Source: Nitrososphaeraceae archaeon (GTDB taxonomy: Archaea > Thermoproteota > Nitrososphaeria > Nitrososphaerales > Nitrososphaeraceae). From it: DNA of 64,000 nucleotides. A program made the position numbers and the translations under genes. Where the stretch lies: positions 1-64,000 of the forward strand of contig JAJPHM010000031.1 in NCBI GenBank assembly GCA_021325295.1, written 5' to 3'. The notes beneath the pieces were generated by a model, which was not told the origin of the DNA, did no database searches, and saw nothing but the letters and a program-made list of their open reading frames with translations. This document shows, piece by piece, positions 1 through 9,308 of this stretch. Every line of letters begins with the position of its first letter. Within the stretch, counting starts at the first letter, position 1.

Positions 1-396
1 CATGCCTGCCTGCTGTCTCTTTTCTTTGAACTTGGCATCTATTGGTCCTTCGGCTTTTGAATAGGATGTTCCAGTGCCTGTCAGGGATATGGTGGTGTTG
101 CCGCCTGGAGCTGGGGAGGCTGCAGGAGAACTAGAAGCAGGAGAGGGGGGAGATGATGAAGACGCCGCAGGAGCCATTGCCGAAGCTGCAGCCGCTGATT
201 TTGCAGCAGCAAGACGAGATGCGGCCTTGGCCGATTCCGCTGCTATCGTCTTTTGTCTCTTTACTGCACAAAGCTGGTTATGTACATCCTTCATGCTCTC
301 TAGCGTAGTTGGGTTATCGTGAACATATAGAGCACCGCAGTCCTCGCAGATGTATTCATTGGCAGTGTACTGAGAAACTGATGATTGAGCAGCCAC
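1..396 (-). CDS. Zinc-finger protein with Ala/Ser/Pro-rich tail, partial
   Basis: The reading frame is open from a GTG at 396 to the window edge, so the C-terminus is missing. The N-terminus has a single zinc-finger-like pattern, CEDC followed about 20 residues later by HNQLC (C-x2-C...H-x4-C). After it come a lysine/alanine helical stretch and a low-complexity Ala/Ser/Pro linker. The opposite strand is also open here but encodes only Gly/Ala/Glu-rich low-complexity sequence, so I take the zinc-finger frame as the gene. Small single-finger proteins recur through this window. The function is unknown and the GTG start is a best guess. Confidence 0.55.
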   Translation of the reverse strand, partial: MAAQSSVSQYTANEYICEDCGALYVHDNPTTLESMKDVHNQLCAVKRQKTIAAESAKAASRLAAAKSAAAASAMAPAASSSSPPSPASSSPAASPAPGGNTTISLTGTGTSYSKAEGPIDAKFKEKRQQAGM

Positions 397-570
397 ATGA
401 TAAATTATTTCAAAGTCTATATATCTATTACTTGCTTGCTTTTGCTGGCACACAAAGATAGCCCACTACCAACAAAATAATGCTTGGGTTAGAGCTTTGA
501 TAAAATATACAATAATGATTATTGCACTTTCTGCGAATAAAATAAGAGGATATAGTAACTAGATAGTTAG

Positions 571-1026
571 TTACTGCCTGAAGAATTGTTGCTGTTGTGC
601 AGAGAAGAACGAAGTCCACGCTTTCAGAACGTTGGTATTGAATTCAGTCACTGCATCGACTGTCCTGTTGTAGATCTTTAGGTTCTCCCTTGCTGCATCC
701 AATGCATTAATGGTCAGCTGGTTGTTGATGCCTACCGACCTTATTGCGTTATTTGTGATCTCGTTTGACTGCTTTGCAAATTGGTCATTGTACATACTTG
801 CAGCAGGAAGGTTCAATGTTCCAGCTATCTGCTTCTGGGCAGAGAATGCTGTCTGGATCATGTTCTTGGCTGTCTGGATGTAATCCAGTTGCAGGTTAGA
901 AATCGACTGAGAGTATTGTGGTTGAATCTTGGCAACTTCGTCGATCGTCCTTAGATAGTTGTCTCTGACAGTATCAAGTGCATCCGTTGTTCTTGTAGTT
1001 TCGTCTTTTGTTGTCTTGTCTACCAT
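571..1026 (-). CDS. Phasin-like alpha-helical protein
   Basis: A 151-residue, almost entirely helical, Gln/Asn/Ala-rich protein without membrane segments. Its composition and layout (central helices with repeated aromatic positions, C-terminal FFSAQQQQFFRQ) resemble phasins, which coat polyhydroxyalkanoate granules, and it looks like the 175-residue protein at 7939-8466. Nitrososphaera species are known to carry polyhydroxyalkanoate synthase genes, so a granule-associated role is plausible. No PHA synthase is in this window, so the role is inferred. The ATG at 1026 lies below an AT-rich region suited to a promoter. Confidence 0.55.
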   Translation of the reverse strand: MVDKTTKDETTRTTDALDTVRDNYLRTIDEVAKIQPQYSQSISNLQLDYIQTAKNMIQTAFSAQKQIAGTLNLPAASMYNDQFAKQSNEITNNAIRSVGINNQLTINALDAARENLKIYNRTVDAVTEFNTNVLKAWTSFFSAQQQQFFRQ

Positions 1027-1123
1027 TTTAATTACCGTATAATGGTAGTATATGGTGATATATATACTTTGGCCTTAAATGGCGTATAATACCATTTAAT
1101 GACATTCAATGACCAAAACAAAA

Positions 1124-2764
1124 CTAAGTCTCCTGTCTTTTCCTCTCGACTCTTTTTTCTGAATCAAGCCTTTCAAGCTCATATGTATTCATATCGACAA
1201 ATCTGATCCCTTGTGCAAGCAATGGATGAACATCACTTATCTGACGGAACATTTGCTGGCATACTGACCTGTAATCGGGATGCCCCTGCGGTACTGTTCT
1301 TAGCTCAACCATATGACAGAATTCGCGCAGGTTCAGTTTGATAAAATAAGGATATTTGTAGGCAAAATTTACTACGTATTGTGCTTCCTCTGGCATAGTC
1401 TTGGAGATTTCCTCGTACGCTATTTTTGATGCATACATGCAATCACGAAAATCTGACTCTAATCCGAGCTCAACCATTTGGGCAGGTAGGTCATAGCCGT
1501 GTTTTGTGGAAAGCAATTGCCTCTCAATAGTAAGGATTCTGTGTCTATGCAGATCTCTGAATATGCCAAAGTTTGTAAATAGCTCAAACGTATAGTCAAT
1601 CACTTCAAACGCTCTTCCTGGTCTATGCCTCCTGTTTGAACGAAATTCCGTATAAGCAGTGATTATCTTGGCTCTCTCATGGACCGGAAGGGATTTTACG
1701 TACCGCCTAATATTCTCAAGCGATTGGCCGTACGCATGTTCATAGAGAATTGCCGACGCAACCTTTGTTTCTGCAACTGTATTTTCTTCAAAATCGAGCA
1801 ACTTTACTATCCTAGGGTTTTCTTCAATTACTACATGTGCCAGGTGCTTTCTGGAGACCTCTTTTACAGCTCTTGATGTATCTGTAAGGTATTGTTGAAG
1901 GCGTTGACCATATTTATCATTTGCACGTCGTACAAATGATGGTATAATGGCATTGAGTTCTACAGATAATTTTAAAGCCAATCTTCTGGTCTCCGAAAGA
2001 TTTGAACAAAATAGAATTGACAAGAGGTATTCAAATGCCCTTCCGTTTCCAGAAATTCCAATGTTCGTCAGAGTGGATGCAGGCAGCAGGCTCCTGAGTA
2101 TATCAAGTGCCTTGGCCTTTATTGTGGACCTATATACTCTCTTTGCAGATTCTATATCATTTTGTGACTTGAGATTGCCAAAAAGTTTCTCTTGGCCAGA
2201 TCCAGAGTCAAGAAATGAAAATTGCTCTATGGGCTCTTTCTCTTCCAGAAATTTTTGCATAGGATTTATGGTCTTACTGTACAGTTCAAATGCATGATCG
2301 CAGGCCTGTATGTACGTGTCTGCATATCTTGAGGACATGATTCGCTCTTCTAAGTGATACTTGTATCTGCCCTGCACCTTTTGGTCGAGCGCTACATAGC
2401 GGGAAGATTTCTCCAAGTATGATAGGCCGACCCTTCTGTCTTCAATTTTTTTTGCCGCAATATTTGAAATCCATTCTATACCTACCTGAGCATCGCCAAG
2501 CTCAGCTACTGAGTCGTCGCCATATTCCAGAAGGACTTTATTGTAAAACTCCTCACCTCTATTTGGATTATTGGCAAACTCATCCAAGAAAACCCTTCTC
2601 ATAGTCTTATCTGTTCTGGAATACCTCGACATAAGGGCACCTCTGTCGACCTGTTTCGGCGTGATTATAGCAAAAATTGGCCTGTCTGTATTTGAAAAAT
2701 GATCCGCAAGAGCTTGCTTCTCATGGTCAGTGAAATCATCCCTAAAGGGATCATTCTGGGACAT
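1124..2764 (-). CDS. ThyX-like (FAD-dependent thymidylate synthase family) protein, duplicated-domain form
   Basis: A 546-residue protein, about twice the length of a usual ThyX. Both halves look ThyX-related. The N-half has [11 protein letters not shown] and then [16 protein letters not shown] near residues 110-128, matching the ThyX region that normally reads RHR...S...RY. The C-half has [18 protein letters not shown] around residue 395, with RHR kept but the usual serine spacing changed. Known ThyX makes dTMP using FAD, NADPH and methylene-tetrahydrofolate. Long two-domain relatives occur in archaea and bacteria, and their activity is less certain. It is a single gene, divergent from cdvA. 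Confidence 0.75.
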   Translation of the reverse strand: MSQNDPFRDDFTDHEKQALADHFSNTDRPIFAIITPKQVDRGALMSRYSRTDKTMRRVFLDEFANNPNRGEEFYNKVLLEYGDDSVAELGDAQVGIEWISNIAAKKIEDRRVGLSYLEKSSRYVALDQKVQGRYKYHLEERIMSSRYADTYIQACDHAFELYSKTINPMQKFLEEKEPIEQFSFLDSGSGQEKLFGNLKSQNDIESAKRVYRSTIKAKALDILRSLLPASTLTNIGISGNGRAFEYLLSILFCSNLSETRRLALKLSVELNAIIPSFVRRANDKYGQRLQQYLTDTSRAVKEVSRKHLAHVVIEENPRIVKLLDFEENTVAETKVASAILYEHAYGQSLENIRRYVKSLPVHERAKIITAYTEFRSNRRHRPGRAFEVIDYTFELFTNFGIFRDLHRHRILTIERQLLSTKHGYDLPAQMVELGLESDFRDCMYASKIAYEEISKTMPEEAQYVVNFAYKYPYFIKLNLREFCHMVELRTVPQGHPDYRSVCQQMFRQISDVHPLLAQGIRFVDMNTYELERLDSEKRVERKRQET

Positions 2765-2937
2765 TGTAATACGTCTTCTCCGGGCAGCTGTATAGACTGC
2801 GTGAGCAGATTAATAAACAAATCACAACTTTGATGTTTCTTGGACTATTTTGCGCTTCAAATATGTAGCAAACCCTTACCAAATAATGCAACAATTTTAA
2901 CACTGTTATCATTATACCTGCCTACGCAACGCTCTCT

Positions 2938-3702
2938 ATGAGCGAAGTAAAGCTCGAGTTTGTTGGAAAACAGGTTAAGGACATATACGGCACCTTCGTA
3001 GGAAGGGTGGTCGGCATAACGACAGACATAGACGGCTCTATCGAATCTGTCGGGGTGGACTGTGGCTCAGCTGGTTTAAAGCATCTGGCGTATGAGCAAC
3101 TGGTTATTCAGGGAGATTATGTAATTTTCATCCCCCGATGGAGACTTGACGCACAAAAATTGCTGAGGCAAAAATCACTGACTTTGAAGAGATTAAAGGC
3201 ACTACAGGATATCGTCGCTGAGAATGACACCATGAAAGAAGACGCAGAACTTGTATATGTAAAATATGAGAAGAGGTTACATGAGCTTGAAGAGTCTGAC
3301 AGGATGGTCAATGAAAAATTGCAGGCAAGGCTGACTGAGCTGGAATCAGAGAGCAAGAGCATAAGAGCAGTACTATTCGATGCAAAGCTGCAATACAGAA
3401 GCAATGAAATGACAGAGGAGGCATACGAGCAGGTAAAGATACATACAAACGAGCTGATTGAGCATATCAATAACGAGAAAACAGAAATAGCCAATGTTAA
3501 GACAAAATTGTCGCTTCAGACTCTAGAGAACATTAGCTCTACAGCTGCAAGATCTGATACGGAAGTCACACCCGCAAGGGAGCCACCAAAGGAGATAGAG
3601 ACAGCAAAGCCTATTTCGCCCAGCCAAGATGAGAAGGTAGCTGTGGTAGCCAGCGGCGAAGCTAGTGACCCGGCTTGGATAAGCCAAGTTATCTCAAAGT
3701 AG
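2938..3702 (+). CDS. cdvA: CdvA-like cell division protein (PRC barrel + coiled coil)
   Basis: Residues about 5-55 form a PRC-barrel domain (KLEFVGKQVKDIYGTFVGRV). A long charged coiled coil follows to about residue 195, then a flexible Pro/Ser-rich linker and a short C-terminal peptide ending DPAWISQVISK. This three-part order matches CdvA, the membrane-binding protein of the archaeal Cdv/ESCRT division machinery, whose C-terminal tail binds the ESCRT-III homologue CdvB. The length (254 aa) fits the family. No cdvB or cdvC lies next to it, which is usual for thaumarchaea. The call rests on architecture and a recognisable PRC domain. Confidence 0.8.
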   Translation: MSEVKLEFVGKQVKDIYGTFVGRVVGITTDIDGSIESVGVDCGSAGLKHLAYEQLVIQGDYVIFIPRWRLDAQKLLRQKSLTLKRLKALQDIVAENDTMKEDAELVYVKYEKRLHELEESDRMVNEKLQARLTELESESKSIRAVLFDAKLQYRSNEMTEEAYEQVKIHTNELIEHINNEKTEIANVKTKLSLQTLENISSTAARSDTEVTPAREPPKEIETAKPISPSQDEKVAVVASGEASDPAWISQVISK

Positions 3703-3729
3703 AAAAGGTCTAAAAAAAGAAGAGGGGCC

Positions 3730-4017
3730 CTACCTCTCTTTGATAGAGGGAGTCTGCAAAAGCTCTCCAATTTCATTATTCATTTTCAGGAAGTTAAGAC
3801 CCTTTTCTGTAGTCTTGTATGTCTGCGAGCCTTCTACGTACTGAAGGAGGTTGTTCTCAATCAGTACAGAAAGGTACTCTCTCAGCTGTGCGTAGCTTAG
3901 GAATGCCTTGTACATTATTTTCGTCTTTGTGGCTCCTCCGTTAGCGGCCTCTAGGATCATTGCTACTATTTCTGTTCTACTTCTGTACTTCAAACTATGA
4001 TCAGAGTAAGTGTTCAC
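3730..4017 (-). CDS. Winged-helix transcriptional regulator (small archaeal type)
   Basis: About 95 residues from a GTG at 4017, which I prefer because the upstream extension to 4155 has odd, Cys- and Leu-rich composition and would overlap the acs promoter and start. The core KYRSRTEIVAMILEAANG, then ATKTKIMYKAFLSYAQL and YKTTEKGLNFL, is the standard thaumarchaeal single-domain winged helix. Two paralogues with the same TKT-x-MY...TTEKG skeleton lie at 10543 and 41081. It is divergent from acs and could regulate it, but that is inference. Confidence 0.75.
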   Translation of the reverse strand: MNTYSDHSLKYRSRTEIVAMILEAANGGATKTKIMYKAFLSYAQLREYLSVLIENNLLQYVEGSQTYKTTEKGLNFLKMNNEIGELLQTPSIKER

Positions 4018-4104
4018 TATTTTTAATATATTGGTAGAGTTCCTAGTAAGAAATTTCTGGGTACAGAATCCCTTTCTCCATTTAATAAAGCAAGCTAGCA
4101 ATGC

Positions 4105-4114
4105 TTTTAAAATA
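4105..4114 (+). promoter_or_regulatory. TATA-like box of acs
   Basis: TTTTAAAATA is centred about 27 bp before the TTG at 4137, the spacing expected for an archaeal TATA box to a transcription start. It suggests that the acs mRNA begins at, or within a base or two of, its TTG start codon (leaderless). Confidence 0.5.
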
Positions 4115-4136
4115 AGATTGTCAAGCTTCATTTGAA

Positions 4137-6086
4137 TTGGATCTTGGCTCAACACAGTATGGAGAGAAACAAGTAATACTTGATCCTACGATGGCAGTCA
4201 GAATTCTTGCCAAAAAGGCTATGGAAGACCCATTGGCGTTCTGGTCAGAGCAGGCGAAAGGCCTTGAATGGTCGAAGCAGTGGGATAGGGTCCTTGACTG
4301 GGATCCTCCATTTGCAAAGTGGTTTTGCGGTGGATTGTTAAACGCATCAGTAAACTGTCTTGATAGACATGTATCGTCTGAAACAAAAAATAAAGTGGCC
4401 TTGATCTGGGAAGGAGAAAACGGCGATAGCAGAACAATCTCGTACCTTCAGCTTTACAGGCAGGTGAATAGGTTTGCCAACGCATTGAAACGACTTGGCG
4501 TAAAGAAAGGAGATAGAGTAACAATTTACATGCCGATGGTGCCTGAGCTCCATGTGGCAATGCTGTCATGTGCACGAATTGGAGCGATACATTCGGTTGT
4601 CTTTTCCGGCTTTAGCTCCTCTGCCTTAGCAGACAGGATAAACGATGCAAATTCAAGAGTTATTGTAACTGCTGATGGCGGATACAGAAAAGGCAAAATA
4701 GTAGAGCTGAAAGGTCTGACAGACGAAGCAGTCCGATCTACACCATCGGTAGAACATGTCGTTGTGTTAAGAAGGGCAGGCAACAATATCAAGATGGGTC
4801 CCAAAGACATTTGGTGGCACGAAGCAACAGAAAATGTCCAGAACGGATGTGAGCCAGTACCTGTTGAAAGCACTCACCCTCTTTTTATCCTATACACCTC
4901 TGGTACAACAGGCAAGCCAAAAGGGGTAGTACATGGAACAGGCGGGTACCTGACTTTTTTGCACTCTACTGCCAAGTGGGTCTTTGGTTTCAAAAGGGAT
5001 GATATCTTTTTCTGCACGGCAGACGTCGGTTGGGTGACCGGACATAGCTATGTTGTATATGCTCCGCTTATCCACGGCGTGACTGAGATAATTTATGAAG
5101 GCGCGCCGGATTACCCAAAGCCAGACAGGTACTGGGCAATAGTCCAAAAACATGGAGCAACCATTCTATACACCACGCCTACAGCGCTCAGGATGTACAT
5201 GAAATGGGGAGACAGCATCCCAAACTCGTTTGACCTATCATCGCTACGTCTTCTTGGCACGGTAGGCGAACCTATCAACCCAGAAGTATGGAAATGGTAC
5301 TTTACTACGATAGGCAAGGGAAACTGCCCGGTAGTAGACACTTGGTGGCAGACAGAGACAGGTGGAATAATGTTAAGTGCATGCGCTGGTCTGGGAGGCT
5401 GCATCCCCATGAAGCCTGGCTCTGCAACCTTTCCAGTTCCTGGAATAGATGTAGCAGTAGTTGATGAAGATGGAAAAGAGGTTACGGCAGGCACAAAAGG
5501 GTTATTGGTAGTCAGAAAGCCATGGCCGGGCATGCTTTTGACTCTGTGGAATGATGACGACAAATACTCCAAAACCTACTGGACTAAATTTGAAGGCCAA
5601 TACTATCCAGGAGACTATGCATTGATCGACAGTGAAGGATACATCTGGCTCCTAGGACGTGCGGATGATGTTTTGAAGGTGGCAGGTCACAGACTTGGCA
5701 CCATGGAACTTGAAAGCGCTTTTGTATCTTATCCTGCAATCGCAGAGGCTGCGGTCACGGGAAAGCCTGACCCTACGAAGGGTGAATCAATAATCGCCTT
5801 TCTTGTTCTCAAATCTGGCTTTGCACAGTCAGACCAGCTCAACCAAGAACTCGTAGACCATATTAAAAGGTCAGTGGGTCCTATCGCGACGCCGCAGGAA
5901 ATCTATTTTGTCAACAGGCTTCCCAAGACACGTAGCGGCAAGATAATGAGAAGGTTGCTCAGGTCCATAGCAAGTGGGCAGCCGATAGGAGACATTTCAA
6001 CACTTGAAGATGGGGCGGCAGTCGATGAAGTGAAACAGGCCTATGACGAGTTAAAGAAGACGATCGGCCGGGACCAGACGACTTGA
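4137..6086 (+). CDS. acs: Acetyl-CoA synthetase (AMP-forming)
   Basis: A 649-residue adenylate-forming enzyme that converts acetate, ATP and CoA to acetyl-CoA, AMP and pyrophosphate. Visible signatures are the P-loop-like TSGTTGKPKG, the WWQTETG core motif, YPGDYA, the hinge GRADDVLKVAGHRLG, and PKTRSGKIMRR near the C-terminus with the lysine that acetylation controls in bacterial Acs. Length and motif order are normal for Acs. The start is a TTG at 4137, supported by the correctly spaced TATA-like box; an ATG at 4191 is the alternative. Some related thaumarchaeal enzymes may act on propionate or 3-hydroxypropionate in the carbon-fixation cycle, so substrate specificity is not certain. Confidence 0.88.
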   Translation: MDLGSTQYGEKQVILDPTMAVRILAKKAMEDPLAFWSEQAKGLEWSKQWDRVLDWDPPFAKWFCGGLLNASVNCLDRHVSSETKNKVALIWEGENGDSRTISYLQLYRQVNRFANALKRLGVKKGDRVTIYMPMVPELHVAMLSCARIGAIHSVVFSGFSSSALADRINDANSRVIVTADGGYRKGKIVELKGLTDEAVRSTPSVEHVVVLRRAGNNIKMGPKDIWWHEATENVQNGCEPVPVESTHPLFILYTSGTTGKPKGVVHGTGGYLTFLHSTAKWVFGFKRDDIFFCTADVGWVTGHSYVVYAPLIHGVTEIIYEGAPDYPKPDRYWAIVQKHGATILYTTPTALRMYMKWGDSIPNSFDLSSLRLLGTVGEPINPEVWKWYFTTIGKGNCPVVDTWWQTETGGIMLSACAGLGGCIPMKPGSATFPVPGIDVAVVDEDGKEVTAGTKGLLVVRKPWPGMLLTLWNDDDKYSKTYWTKFEGQYYPGDYALIDSEGYIWLLGRADDVLKVAGHRLGTMELESAFVSYPAIAEAAVTGKPDPTKGESIIAFLVLKSGFAQSDQLNQELVDHIKRSVGPIATPQEIYFVNRLPKTRSGKIMRRLLRSIASGQPIGDISTLEDGAAVDEVKQAYDELKKTIGRDQTT

Positions 6087-6142
6087 TCACTTTAACCGGC
6101 ATACCTCTGTAGTAAATTAAAGACTGATTTGATCAGGGAGGC

Positions 6143-6595
6143 TCAGAATTTCCAGCTTGCGATATATGTAGGAGTAAGCTCTATGACACTGGAATACTTT
6201 GCCATAGCCATTATCTTGTTGGCTGCAGGGCCTTCAAGAGAACCAAGGTACCTAGTAATATTGTGAGCAGTGACCTTGGTTGCATATTCTATATCGTCAA
6301 TGACCTTGGCAGTTCCTCTTCCTCTGACACCCATCGGGCTTGAACTTCCTGACGCAATATCTATCACAAAATAGGCAGTCGAGTTTTTCCGTAAAGACTT
6401 TGCCTTTACCCCTGTGCTGTCTGTAGCGATGAAAAAAGTCCCACCTTCGTAATGGTACCAGACAGGATGGACTAGAGGAAACCCGTCCCGGTAATCTAGG
6501 ACCCCGAGCCTGAGGATGTAAGGTTCTTTGAGAAATTCTATAACTTCTGTATCTTCCATCTGAATTGCCGTTCTATCTGCAAGGAGGAATTTCAT
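6143..6595 (-). CDS. Pyridoxamine-5'-phosphate-oxidase-like flavin/F420-binding protein
   Basis: A 150-residue split beta-barrel protein. The order EPYILRLGVLDYRDGFPLVHPVWYHYEGG, read as strands, followed by FFIATDSTGVKAKSLRKNS and VRGRGTAKVIDD is typical of PPOX-fold proteins that bind FMN or F420. It is convergent with acs. Substrate and cofactor cannot be told from sequence alone; nitrososphaerial genomes carry many F420-type members. Confidence 0.7.
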   Translation of the reverse strand: MKFLLADRTAIQMEDTEVIEFLKEPYILRLGVLDYRDGFPLVHPVWYHYEGGTFFIATDSTGVKAKSLRKNSTAYFVIDIASGSSSPMGVRGRGTAKVIDDIEYATKVTAHNITRYLGSLEGPAANKIMAMAKYSSVIELTPTYIASWKF

Positions 6596-6775
6596 AAATA
6601 AACTTGACTTTGTACTACTAATTTAGATTTGGCAAAGCTTATTTCAGTACAACGCTGGTTAGTCTGACCTGATTTAAATATTTTCAAACAACTATGTTGG
6701 CAGTCTGTCGTTATTGACCACAAACTTGGATAGGAGAGACCAGACAGCAGAAGAAGCCATCAATTGCAAATCTAT

Positions 6776-7270
6776 CTAGACTGAAATTATTGTCATTTTG
6801 GATCCTTCTGTTATTCTATGCTTTTCCACAAAGCCTGCAGTAGCTGCCATGATGTATAGGGCTGGCTCTGTATTCTTGTATGTGCAGGTCGTGGGATCGA
6901 ATGCAGTCTGGCATGGAGGAGCATTTTTTATGATATAGACTGCAGTTCCGTTTTCGCTAAACCATATCAGGTCCAAGTTGTATTGTATATTAAGCAACCA
7001 TATCGAGTACAAGTCAGGCTTGTCATATTTGAGCAACATTGCAGAGTCAAGTGGAAGCTTGTCATTTCTGAACATAAGCCATCTTTCCTTCTGGGCTGCA
7101 GTTTCTGCAATTTCCACGGTAATAACGTCATCATTGACCCTTACAGTTCCTTTGGGAAACTCTATCGCCTCCTTGCTAGATACTTGTGAAGGAACATAAG
7201 AAATTCCAAGCACACCAATTGCTGCAGCAGCTACTACCACTGGAATCAGAATTGCAGCCTTACGTGCCAC
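6776..7270 (-). CDS. DUF192 family protein, membrane-anchored
   Basis: The 164-residue protein begins with a positively charged tip and a hydrophobic helix (residues 5-24) that anchors or exports it. The rest follows the DUF192 pattern: MFRNDKLPLDSAMLL, YSIWLLNIQYNLDLIWF, a 'V-x-I-I-x-NAPP' segment and ALYIMAATAGFVEKH. Two cysteines near residues 116 and 125 could form a disulfide outside the cell. The function of the family is unknown. Confidence 0.7.
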   Translation of the reverse strand: MARKAAILIPVVVAAAAIGVLGISYVPSQVSSKEAIEFPKGTVRVNDDVITVEIAETAAQKERWLMFRNDKLPLDSAMLLKYDKPDLYSIWLLNIQYNLDLIWFSENGTAVYIIKNAPPCQTAFDPTTCTYKNTEPALYIMAATAGFVEKHRITEGSKMTIISV

Positions 7271-7551
7271 GGGAAGAGATGGAACCTGGAAAACATTTGA
7301 ATCTTACGCGAAATGTTATTGCTTGAACAAAGGGATGTGGTGCCTTCAAACTGTTTCAAGAGAAAAGCGGGAAGGAATGGTAGCGGTATTGCTGAATTAG
7401 TTTTTCTTATTAGCGAGTAGTTGCCTGCTGACAAAACATGGTTAATTTCGTAATACTTTCTAAAGTGATTATCACCAAATGATGCGACCTTTTGTTTTGC
7501 AATTGTAAATCCTATAAAAGAATAGCGCCTAGATATATTGAAGCGACCGAA

Positions 7552-7731
7552 ATGTGGGGAATTACGATCTATCTTATGGTCTTGGCCGATTATTTGACAG
7601 GTAGAAAGCAAAAGAGCAAGAAGAGGCGAACCTGTGATGTATGCGAACAGATATTTCCATCGATAGAAAAAATGGAAAAGCACAGACGGGATGTGCACCC
7701 GAATATGCCTCCTAGTAGAACAGAGGCTTAA
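7552..7731 (+). CDS. Small C2H2 zinc-finger protein
   Basis: A 59-residue protein ending in a classic C2H2 finger, CDVCEQIFPSIEKMEKHRRDVH, after a basic KQKSKKRR stretch. I choose the ATG at 7552 because the frame upstream looks non-coding and a TATA-like TATAAAAG lies at 7513-7520. It may bind nucleic acid; function unknown. Confidence 0.6.
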   Translation: MWGITIYLMVLADYLTGRKQKSKKRRTCDVCEQIFPSIEKMEKHRRDVHPNMPPSRTEA

Positions 7732-7773
7732 TTTTGGATCTACTCTTCATGCAGTATAAATTTACGTTCTGTT

Positions 7774-7905
7774 ATGGGCCGACTGGCAGATAAGGTCAGT
7801 CGTAGTTTAATCGCCATAGGAAGCGTCATCTTGATGTTACAAATGGCAGTATTATTGAGAAGGTGTTGCTATTTTTCTGAAATCTCTCATGTAAATAGAA
7901 GGTGA
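7774..7905 (+). CDS. Possible 43-residue membrane peptide
   Basis: ATG at 7774 opens a 43-codon frame with one hydrophobic helix (about residues 12-29, SLIAIGSVILMLQMAVLL). A TATA-like TATAAATT lies only 16-20 bp upstream, closer than in the other genes here, so the promoter evidence is weak. The rest of 7732-7938 shows nothing else. Confidence 0.25.
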   Translation: MGRLADKVSRSLIAIGSVILMLQMAVLLRRCCYFSEISHVNRR

Positions 7906-7938
7906 AAGTTTTATCTACGAAGTTACTCTTAGCGTAAT

Positions 7939-8466
7939 ATGGCCTCTTCAACAAAAAGAGATGAAAAAGCTGGAAGAGAAGAAACAAGAGCTCAGAGAGA
8001 AAGTGAACAGGTGGTTAACAAAGCCATCGAAGAAACGAAGGATACCGCAAGAAGGGCCTTGCAGGAAGCAAAGAAGGATATTCCAGAGTATACTGCTACC
8101 TTTTACGATTTTCAGGAACAGAATATACGTGCAATAAGAGAAATGACTGAAGATTATCTGGAATCGCAAAAAGAAATTGCAAACGCAATACAATCTGTCC
8201 TATCATACTATGGCAATGGTTTAGGTACTGCTGCGCTAGTATGGAACCTTCCGAAGAGAGCAGCTGAAATGTATGTACGATGGGCCAGCAATTTGGCTGA
8301 TACTACAATTGCTGCATCAAAACTGTCAAATGATATCATGTTTGCATCGATGGAGGCTTCAAGGTCTTCGATGCAATTCGCAAAGGATAATGTTAAAGAG
8401 ATTTCAAAGATGAATACAAATGCGGCAAAGGTCTTTGAAGAAGCTTCGAGAATGTCTAGGTCGTGA
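7939..8466 (+). CDS. Phasin-like alpha-helical protein
   Basis: The 175-residue protein has a highly charged N-terminus and then continuous amphipathic helices rich in Ala, Glu and aromatic spacers. It has the character of the protein at 571-1026 (YDFQEQNIRAIREMTEDYLES, then Met- and Ser-rich helices). Phasins of the PHA granule family have this form. Role inferred from composition only; no PHA synthase is in the window. Confidence 0.55.
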   Translation: MASSTKRDEKAGREETRAQRESEQVVNKAIEETKDTARRALQEAKKDIPEYTATFYDFQEQNIRAIREMTEDYLESQKEIANAIQSVLSYYGNGLGTAALVWNLPKRAAEMYVRWASNLADTTIAASKLSNDIMFASMEASRSSMQFAKDNVKEISKMNTNAAKVFEEASRMSRS

Positions 8467-8657
8467 CAAAAAATGCAAGAGAAATCATTCTCCCTTTACT
8501 GTATATGTAGAGTAAACTATTCTGACATTTGCAGTATCTTTAACTATTTTTGTTGACATGGCTTCAAGGCACAATGGTAAGCCGCAACCTATGGCTCCAA
8601 ACTGTGTCTCTTACGCCGGTAGAAATCCTTTAATAATCACCAAGCACTATTGCCTCC

Positions 8658-9263
8658 ATGACTGATGCAGATTATGCAAAAACCTCAAAGCCTCATCCAA
8701 ATATAGTAGCAATAGAAGTTCTAAAGAAAAATGGCGTAAACGTTGAAAAGCTAAAGGAGCTTATTACAAAAGGAGTCGGTGCGGAGTTTACGACTTATTA
8801 CTACTATACTATTCTAAGAATGCACTGTACAGGACTGGAAGGAGAAGGAATAAAGGAAATTGTGGAAGATGCCAGAATCGAAGACAGGAATCATTTCGAA
8901 GCGATGACGCCGCGTCTGTATGAACTTGGCGGTGCCCTTCCACGAGATATCCGAAAATTTGCAGATCAAGCAGGTTGTCCTGATGCCTTTCTCCCTGATA
9001 ACTGGGAGGATATAAACTCAATTCTTAAGGTACTGCTGGAAGCAGAACAGTGTGCAATACGCTCATGGGGAGAAGTTTGCGACATGACTGCAGGCAAGGA
9101 TCCAAGAACATACGATATTGCACAGAGAATAATGCAGGAAGAAGTTGAGCATGAGGCATGGTTCATTGAACTTCTCTCAAAGAGGCCCTCCGGTCACTTT
9201 AGGAGAAAGTTCGCAGGACAGTCTCCGCATACCGGTTCTCAGGGCGGATTAATACACCTCTAG
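8658..9263 (+). CDS. Dps-like / thioferritin-type ferritin-like protein
   Basis: A 201-residue four-helix ferritin-like protein. Metal-ligand positions are visible: E in [12 protein letters not shown]-x-x-H in [10 protein letters not shown] in LLEAEQC, and E-x-x-H in EEVEHEAWF. Between the last two, the cysteine pair in [12 protein letters not shown] matches the Dps-like (DPSL)/thioferritin subfamily, which has a cysteine pair beside a bacterioferritin-like di-iron site. Such proteins oxidise and store iron and consume hydrogen peroxide. A Rieske protein follows 45 bp downstream on the same strand, so both may belong to one oxidative-stress or iron unit. Confidence 0.8.
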   Translation: MTDADYAKTSKPHPNIVAIEVLKKNGVNVEKLKELITKGVGAEFTTYYYYTILRMHCTGLEGEGIKEIVEDARIEDRNHFEAMTPRLYELGGALPRDIRKFADQAGCPDAFLPDNWEDINSILKVLLEAEQCAIRSWGEVCDMTAGKDPRTYDIAQRIMQEEVEHEAWFIELLSKRPSGHFRRKFAGQSPHTGSQGGLIHL

Positions 9264-9308
9264 TGCCCTTCTTGGGCGCTTTATCCACCTTTTTATTGCA
9301 GCTCAGGA

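Noticed and set aside
74-322. Plus-strand 82-residue frame, Gly/Ala/Glu-rich
   Set aside because: It is the opposite strand of the Ala/Ser/Pro-rich tail of the minus-strand zinc-finger gene, and its sequence is low complexity with no start context.
7246-7698. Minus-strand 150-residue frame
   Set aside because: Overlaps the DUF192 promoter and the zinc-finger gene on the other strand; composition is random (Phe, Ser, Ile, His-rich) with no recognisable motif.
8552-8665. Short plus-strand frame beginning ATGGCTTCAAGG before the ferritin-like gene
   Set aside because: 35 codons without family features; probably chance in the leader region.
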